A stretch of 64,000 nucleotides of DNA from Bolinopsis microptera (Eukaryota > Ctenophora > Tentaculata > Lobata > Bolinopsidae): NCBI RefSeq assembly GCF_026151205.1, contig NC_087083.1, forward strand, positions 5,062,460-5,126,459. Direction: 5' to 3'. The notes under the pieces are model-generated. The model saw nothing but the letters and a program-made list of their open reading frames with translations. It made no database searches and was not told the origin of the DNA. Both the position numbers and the translations under genes were made by a program. Below are positions 56,423-64,000 of this stretch, piece by piece; the first letter of the stretch is position 1; every line of letters starts with the position of its first letter.

Positions 56423-59315
56423 ATGGATTTGAGGGATCACCACCCCTTTTCGCACGCGATGGCTAAAAGGAAAGACAACCATCTCAACATTTTGATTAAC
56501 CCGATCAAGATTACCATGATCATGATTCTTCTTCTCACGGAGGTTGCCGCTGGTAAGAATTTAAGTTTTTCCCCCGACTTTTAAGGCATAAATTCGCTAA
56601 ATTTGCGGCAAATTGTTTCACCAAAAACAACAATATGACCTGACTAACAGTCGACTTAATAAACCAGTCGAGTACGAAATAACGGTAACGATTGGATCAC
56701 AGCATAAGTGGAGTGGAACAGACGACGCCCAGTACGTGACAATTAACGGAACGCTTGGAGAAACAGAGGAGGTGCAGTGCGGAGGGGACGGAGATTACAC
56801 CCCGGGCGTAGAAGTAACATGCACAGTGGAGAGTGTGGTAGATATTGGACACTTCAGATGTGTTATTTGGAGAACTGGAGGTGGAGATGCGTGGAATTTG
56901 GATAAGGTATGTTTGGAATTTAGATAGGGTTTTTAAAGGAATTTTAAGGTTCTTGGAATTTACATAAGGTTAGAAAGTTGCTGAGTTTGGCGTCTTAGAT
57001 CTTTAGATACAGAAATAATTTGATGCTTTTTATTGGATTACGTCCCTTGTTTGAGACGTAATCCAAATAAGACCGATGTATTATGTTTCCCTTTCGTGTT
57101 ACCCCATCGGTACCGTATGAGGCCCTGAACACCTTCCGGAGGGCTTTGCATTTTTAGGACTATAAGGCTATAAGGTTCACCATGGTAACATGAGGGGCGC
57201 AATTTTGAGAGATTGTTCTTATTTCCAACGCTGAGACCCTTCCAATATAATTGAGGGATGTAAGCTGTCGTAAACAGGATAATCAATATATTACTTTAAT
57301 CCAAATTTTTAAGTCTGAATATATATCAAACATTTAACTCTAACAATTTAACAATGTTACTAAAATGTTACTAAAATTTCAGTTGAGTATGACTATAGAC
57401 GGGAGTCTACCCATGGTGTATCGGAATCCTATCGAGCTAGATGACGAACAAATACAAGAACTTTGGTTAGGTAAGTTATTTTGCTTTAAGGCTTTAGTGA
57501 TAATATATTTTTAAATTTAGTCTGATAAAGTACAAAATTATAAAATTAAAAAAATTCATCGAGTTTTTTTGTGTGCGTTGTTACCAAAACCAAGTGTAAC
57601 CAAATGAGCATATTATGAAAAGCTCTTCCTACATACATACATACATGGTAAGGTCTCCTCCTAGTCGTTGGAGTGGCCTGCATCACACACATCGCGTTGG
57701 CGGCGTAACATATGTCTCCACGGTACTCGGTTGGTAGCCAAAGCTTCTGTTGTGTTATTGTCGATGTTTTCAACACCTGTAAACTTAGCAGCATCTTCGA
57801 GTACGCAGGACTTCCAGTTCTTACGGGGTCTGCCCCTTGACCTCTTTCCATAATTTGGCTTCCAGTTCAACAGAAACCTCGGTGTCTAGAGTCTGGCATT
57901 CTAACTACATGTCCATACCAACGTAGCCTGGCAGCACTGATGAAAGTTTCAACAGACTTGATGCCAGCCCTCCTAAGAACTTCGTCGTTGGTCACACGAA
58001 AGAACCATTTAATCCTAAGGATCCTTCTCAAGGAGGTTTGATGGAAAACCTCGAAGCGTTTCATCTGCTTTTTTGTGGTATTCCAGACTTCAGCTCCATA
58101 CAACAAGATGGTGAGGACAGCAGCCCTATAGATCCTGATCTTGGTTGGAGTCTTTATAGTTCTGCTATTCCAAATGTTCCAGAGCTGATGAAAGGCGCCA
58201 TTAGCCTTCTGGATACGGACATCCAGGTCTCTGTTGATTGTCCCATCCCCACTGATAGTTGCACCCAGGTAGAAAAAGTTGCTAACCTGCTCGACGGGTT
58301 CACCCTCAACCGACAGCTCAATACAATCATCCTTGATGAAAGGTCGCTGGGAGGCGCACTTGCTTACAGCCATGCATTGGGTCTTCTTTGCATTTATTCT
58401 GAGCCCAGCGTAGGAGCTGTAATGAACTAATAGATCAGTTGACTCCAGTAGGCCTTCCCCTGAGTTGTCCATAATAGCCATGTCATCAGCATAATCGGTG
58501 TCCAGAATGTCCTTTTCCTCGACCGTCTTCATCTCTTTCTGCAGCACTGCGCCTTGACTGATGATCTTGTTGGTCTCAGCCAGAAATGCAGAAAAGTTTA
58601 GGCAGAAATTAAAGACAGGAGGTGCTTGAATGTCACCCTGACCTGTGCCTGAGTTAACATCAAACCAGTCTGTCAGCTCTTCCCACCACGCGGGGCTTTC
58701 TTACAATACTATTCTTAAAAGCATTTATAAGAATAATTTTCAGATCCTGTCGCAATAAAGAGCATTGAAATGACAACCGAAGCCGCTAGCTATCCGGTCA
58801 CCAACCTCTACGATGGAAACTACAATAGTTTTGCACAAGGGATAGGTCAGCCTAATGGATTCAGCATAACGATCTTCCTACCTTTCACAACCAGAATATC
58901 CGCTATCAGACTCATCAATAGGTTGGAATGCTGTAAAGATAGAATTGTGGGATTTAACGTTTTCATTATGAATAAGGACGGATCAAAGATTATCGTTGGA
59001 ACAATAGCGGAAGTAAAATCATACTACGAATTTTTCGAAGAAGGAGTTGGTGATAAGATTGAGATAAGAAAAGAGGGAAATGTAGGAAAAGTCAATCTGG
59101 CAGAGGTTGAAGTGTACGGTGTCTACCGACCAGGTAAAAACCGCTATTTTCACTATGAACCACCTTTTTATCAAAAGCTTTCAAGGCTTCCACCACGCGA
59201 CGGACGATCAATTTCGGGACAGCAAAATTTCAACCTTACACGACGTTTAACGGCTATTGGTAGTTTTTCTCTACCTTTCCCTACTGAAGTGCGCCAAACA
59301 GCTTTGATCTTGTAA
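56423..59315 (+). CDS. Secreted PLAT-F5/8C protein, cluster gene 3 (altered C terminus)
   Basis: Exons: 56423-56552, 56668-56906, 57383-57470, 58744-59315. The first three exons match gene 2 closely (MDLRDHHPF, VEYEITVTIGSQHKW, LSMTIDGSL). Exon 4 has an intact F5/8C module. One T is missing after GKNR (CGCTATTTT where the other copies have CGCTTATTTT), so the frame runs past the usual stop and adds about 50 residues, to 342 aa, unless the phase-1 donor at 59134 is used. The last intron is enlarged by a LINE insertion on the opposite strand. Expression could be affected by that insertion. Confidence 0.7.
57630..58674 (-). mobile_element. 5'-truncated RTE-like LINE insertion with 9-bp target-site duplication
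   Basis: The minus strand frame from 58547 contains the RT core TDYADDMAIMDN, GLRINAKKTQ, FFYLGATISGDGT and TILLYGAEVW. A second frame (57870-57661), shifted relative to the first, gives the usual C terminus (RGRPRKNWKSC, VPWRHMLRR). The 3' end carries TGTA repeats, as RTE-type elements do. AGCTCTTCC flanks both sides (57621-57629 and 58675-58683). Cluster genes 1, 2 and 4 keep the corresponding unoccupied site, so the insertion is younger than the duplication. Confidence 0.85.
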
Positions 59316-60211
59316 ATCACCCTTAACGACAGATATCACAATTTTATTTTTGAAGCAGCAACATGATTTTACCGGCAGTGAGTTCACTGCTTATCATCAT
59401 TCCAAAGAAGCATACTCGATTATAATTGATAAATTAAATCATAATCGATTATAATCATGATAACATACGTCTATATTATGATAATGGGTTGCTTACATGT
59501 GACTCTTCAAGTACTGCAAGACTGTAAGACCAGTTTAGTCAGCCACCCAATGTTTTTATTCAAATAGGTAACAATCAAGACGCGCACGTCTAGCAGACAA
59601 AAAACAGGTCCGAGCTGATTAGTTCACAAGTATAGGGTCTATTCACGGTACGTATCGAGATGACTCTGCAATCTGCATCTGGTCTCGGACCGAACATTTT
59701 CTAAGTCAAAAATAAAAAAAGTTTTTCTGGAAACTATCCTTGTTCATGTTTCATGCTACCCTGATCATTATTAGCCGAAAATATTTGTTCGGTTTTTTAA
59801 GTCCACACCTACCCTTCGATATACGATTTTGGACTCGCACTGCACCGTGTTAATTTTAGGCGGCAGCGGTCTGGACGCGAAAATTGGCCGGCGTCGGCGG
59901 CAAATCGCGGTGGTGCACGTCTCTGCAAGCGAAGTTCTGAAATAAGTCGACATGGACTGAATAGCAGCTCACTTTGACAACATTTATTAGGAAGTTCACC
60001 ATTTTATAAGTTCATCTTTTATGAAATAAATAATAAACATAATTTTATGATTGTTTGTCTACGACTCACATAAACTACAACCTCAGTCTTAACAATTAAA
60101 TTGTATTCAGTAGAATATACAGCTTGCAAAAACCAATGATTACTTCATTTACCTCTGCAAAGAAAGAAACGGACTGTAAAGTGGTCTGTATTCTTTAGTA
60201 AGGATGCTGAA

Positions 60212-60945
<734 letters not shown>

Positions 60946-61268
60946 ATACTAAGTACCATGAAGAAGTCTATACTATATTGTAATTCGTACGTGAAACTGA
61001 ATACGTCTATAATTACCGCTGCAAAGCACGAGTTACTGAGATCGAGAGGACCGGATCCTTTGGCTCTAATTGGCTCTACTACAACATTCATAACCTACTA
61101 CATAATTCATAACGGTCCTTTGATAAAATCTTAGTAAAGACAAACGGAGGCCACGTGGTAATTAAATGGGAGGGAGAGGTGTTGCTAAGGAGAGTAGGTC
61201 CTTACTTTACAATTCAACTGTTTTGTTTTGCATGCTCTCGAACAGCTAAGGTAACATTGACAAATAGA

Positions 61269-63019
61269 ATGACTCCACCTAGGAATTTGACGGATCACCG
61301 CCCCTTTGCGTACGCGCTGGCTAAAAGGAAGGACAACCCTCTCAACATTTTCATCAACCCGTTCAAGATTACCATGATCGTGATTCTTCTTCTCACGGAG
61401 GTTGCCGCTGGTAAGAATTTAAGTTTTCCCCCGATTTGTAAGGCCTAAATTCGCTAAATTCGCGGCAAATTGTTTCACCAAAAATAACAATATGACCTGA
61501 CTAACAGCCGATTTAATAAACCAGTCGAGTACGAAATAACGGTAACGATTGGATCACAGCATCAGTGGAGTGGAACAGACGACGCCCAGTACGTGAAAAT
61601 TAACGGAACGCTGGGAGAAACAGAGGAGGTGCAGTGCGGAGGGGACGGAGATTACACCCCGGGCGTAGAAGTAACATGCACAGTGGAGAGTGTGGTAGAT
61701 ATTGGACACTTCAGATGTGTTATTTGGAGAACTGGAGGTGGAGATGCGTGGAATTTGGATAAGGTATGTTTGTAATTTAGATGGGGTTTTTTAAGAAATT
61801 GTTAGGTTCTTGGAATTTAGGTGAGAAGCTTACTGAGTTGGTGTCTTAAATACAGAAATAAAGTGATGCTGTTTATAAGATTCTGTCCCTTGTTTGAAAT
61901 AAATAAGACCGATGTATTATGTTTCCCTTTCGTGTTCCCCATCGGTACCGTATGAGGCCCTGAACGCTTCCCTGAGGGCTTTGCATTTATAGGCTTATAG
62001 AGCTATAAGGTTCACCATGGTAACATGAGGGGCGCAATTTTGAGAGATTGTTCTTATTTCCAACACCGAGACCCTTCCAATATGATTGAGGGATGCAAGC
62101 TGTCGTGAACAGGAAAATCAGTATTATAATTTAATCCAAATTTTCAAGTCTAAAGATATATCAAACATTTAACTCTAGCAATGTTACTAAAATGTTACTG
62201 AAATGTTACTAAAATGTTACTAAAATGCTACTAAAATGTAACCAAAATGTAACTAAAATGTTAACAATGTTACTAAAATTTCAGCTGAGTTTGACTACAG
62301 ACGGGAGTGTGCCCATGGTGTATCGGAATCCTATCGAGCTAGATGACGAACAAATACAAGAACTTTGGTTAGGTAAGTTATTTTGCTTTAAGGCTTTAGT
62401 CTAATATAGTTTTAGTCTGATAAAGTACAAAATTATAAAATAAAAAAATTGATCGAGTTTTTTGTGTACCGTTGTTACCAATACCAAGTGTGACCAAATG
62501 AGCATATTATGAAAAGCTCTTCCCACCACGCGGGGCTTGTAACAAACTTTCTTACAATACTATTCTTAAAAACATTTATAAGAATCATTTTCAGATCCTG
62601 TCGCAATAAAGAGCATTGAAATGACAACCGAAAACCCTAGCTATCCGGTCACCAACCTCTATGATGGAAACTACACTACTTTTGCAGAGAACGAGGGAAT
62701 AGGTCAGCCTAATGGATTCAGCATAACGATCTTCCTACCTTTCACAACCAGAATATCCATGATAAGGATTATTAGTAGGGATGACGAGTGTTGCAAAGAT
62801 AGAATTGTGGGATTTAGTGTGTTCATTGTGAATAAGGACGGATCAAAGATTAGCGTTGGAACAATAGCGGAAGAAAAATCATACTACGAATTTTTCGAAG
62901 AAGGAGTTGGTGATAAGATTGAGATAAGAAAAGAGGGAAATGTAGAACTAGTCAATCTGGCAGAGGTTGAAGTGTACGGTGTCTTACGACCAGGTAAAAA
63001 CCGCTTATTTTCACTATGA
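61269..63019 (+). CDS. Secreted PLAT-F5/8C protein, cluster gene 4
   Basis: Exons: 61269-61410, 61525-61763, 62285-62372, 62595-63019, giving 297 aa. The N terminus (MTPPRNLTDHRPF) and its open upstream frame resemble gene 1, not genes 2 and 3. The PLAT-like part reads VEYEITVTIGSQHQW and LSLTTDGSV. In the F5/8C part, this copy is the most diverged: YTTFAENEGIG in the first loop and MIRIISRDDECCKDR where the others have AIRLINRLECCKDR. The changes cluster in loops, where ligand contacts of such folds lie, so altered specificity is a reasonable inference. Confidence 0.75.
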
Positions 63020-64000
63020 ACCACCTCTTGTGAAAAGTGAAATTTTAACGGGCTACACGACCATTCACGGTTATTGATAGTGTTTCCCTACCAAAGTGCC
63101 CGCCAACCCCCCTCCCCCCTCCCCCCACCTCCCTCCGAAACATCTCTGATCTTGTAAATCACCCTTAACGACAGATATCATACTTTTAGTTTTGAAGCAG
63201 CAACATGATTTTACCGGCCGGCCGATTCACTGCTTAGAGCTTATCATCATTCCAAAGAAGCATACTCGATTATAATTGATAAATTAAATCATTATTGATT
63301 ATAATCATGATAACATACGTCTATGTTAATATGATAATGGGTTGCTTGCATGTTGCCTCCTAAACACATCATGTGACTCTTTAAGTACTGCAAGACTGTA
63401 AGATTAACCGCAGAAAAAAGGCATAATCCCATAAAGACCAGTTTAGTCAGCCACCCAATGTTTTTATTCAAAAAGGTAACAATCCAGGCACATGCGTCTA
63501 GCAGACAAAATCCAGGTTCGAGCTGATTAGTTCACAAGTGCAGGGGCTATTCACAGTGCCTAATACCCAAATGGCCCTGCACTAAATGGCTTAGTACAGT
63601 CTGCCAGCACTGTTATAGCAAATGAAACAGAAAAAGAAACTTAGAATGCCTCAAACGAAATGGATCGGGGAAAATTCTGTGATCTAATATAAATTTTAAT
63701 TTATAAATAAACTTACAATGTGTCTTACGTAATGTCTTACGGTTGAGTTTCCTGACAATTCAAAATTTATAAACCCATAATTATCCTCATAAAAGCTTTT
63801 ACAAGTAGATGAGCAGGGTGGCTGGGACTAGTTGAGCTCGTTATGGGTATAATTAAACAGTTACTGTTACTGCATTGGCACTGAGAATGATGTCTGGTGC
63901 CATGCCAAGTACACCCTTCCTCGCATTGAATCACCTTACTGACATCCCAGACACCATACTATTCCTGAGGGGCGAAGCAGCGAAGGGGGCAGCAAGGCTT
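63020..64000. other. Right flank of the cluster
   Basis: The first 520 bases still match the downstream spacers of genes 1-3 (ATAACATACGTCTATG, GACCAGTTTAGTCAGCC, CAGGTTCGAGCTGATTAG). From about 63555 the sequence becomes unrelated, which marks the right edge of the duplicated region. No gene is seen before the window ends. Confidence 0.6.

Larger units (their letters stand above)
52166..59150 (+). repeat. Duplicated block containing cluster gene 3
   Basis: A near-copy of the 46686-52165 block, with the same array order (decamer 53219-53350, CCTGT 53388-53535, poly-C 53589-53601, RT-like fragment, gene). It is longer because of a 1045-bp LINE insertion in the last intron of gene 3. Confidence 0.85.

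Noticed and set aside
58038-58430. Plus-strand 130-codon frame
   Set aside because: Shadow of the LINE reverse transcriptase frame on the minus strand.

Overview
The window is nuclear DNA of an invertebrate animal. It is AT-rich, with multi-exon genes, GT-AG introns, dense microsatellites and minisatellites, several non-autonomous DNA transposons and two LINE fragments. The secreted modular proteins (sushi, GCC2/GCC3-like, PLAT-like and F5/8C modules on phase-1 exons) and the repeat style suggest a marine invertebrate, perhaps a cnidarian. The sequence alone does not fix the phylum.

Layout. 1-1158: 3' end of a non-LTR retrotransposon with a poly(A) tail. 3522-5549 (+): single-exon gene for a divergent FAD (DAO-type) oxidoreductase-like protein. 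6125-27826 (+): a 16-exon calpain-5/6-like gene rebuilt here by splicing, about 650 aa, in which the oxyanion Gln and the catalytic Cys, His and Asn are all replaced. Its introns hold a two-exon antisense GPCR gene (14417-15788), a CCAAT/E-box 41-bp array, a 3.5-kb foldback structure, a 193-bp palindrome and a TA-flanked MITE. 30744-38561 (-): the C-terminal half of a DDX49-type DEAD-box helicase. Its 6.5-kb intron holds a second copy of the FAD-like gene (32584-34611) and three non-autonomous DNA elements.

40125-42225 (+): a secreted protein with a 145-aa unknown module, a sushi domain, two GCC2/GCC3-like repeats and a second sushi domain. 44906-63019 (+): four tandem genes for short secreted proteins made of signal peptide, PLAT-like module and F5/8C (discoidin-like) module, in 5-6 kb duplicated blocks. 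Two spacers carry fragments of a reverse transcriptase, and two others carry long GA microsatellites. The third gene has a young LINE insertion in an intron, with a clear target-site duplication and three empty sites in its paralogues.

The most notable points are the fully inactive calpain, the inverted pair of FAD-like genes with a block of near-identity that suggests gene conversion, the four-gene PLAT-F5/8C cluster, and the element with mirrored 13-bp subterminal motifs. All exon joins were made by eye from reading frame, splice-site dinucleotides and family resemblance. None was checked against transcripts or databases.
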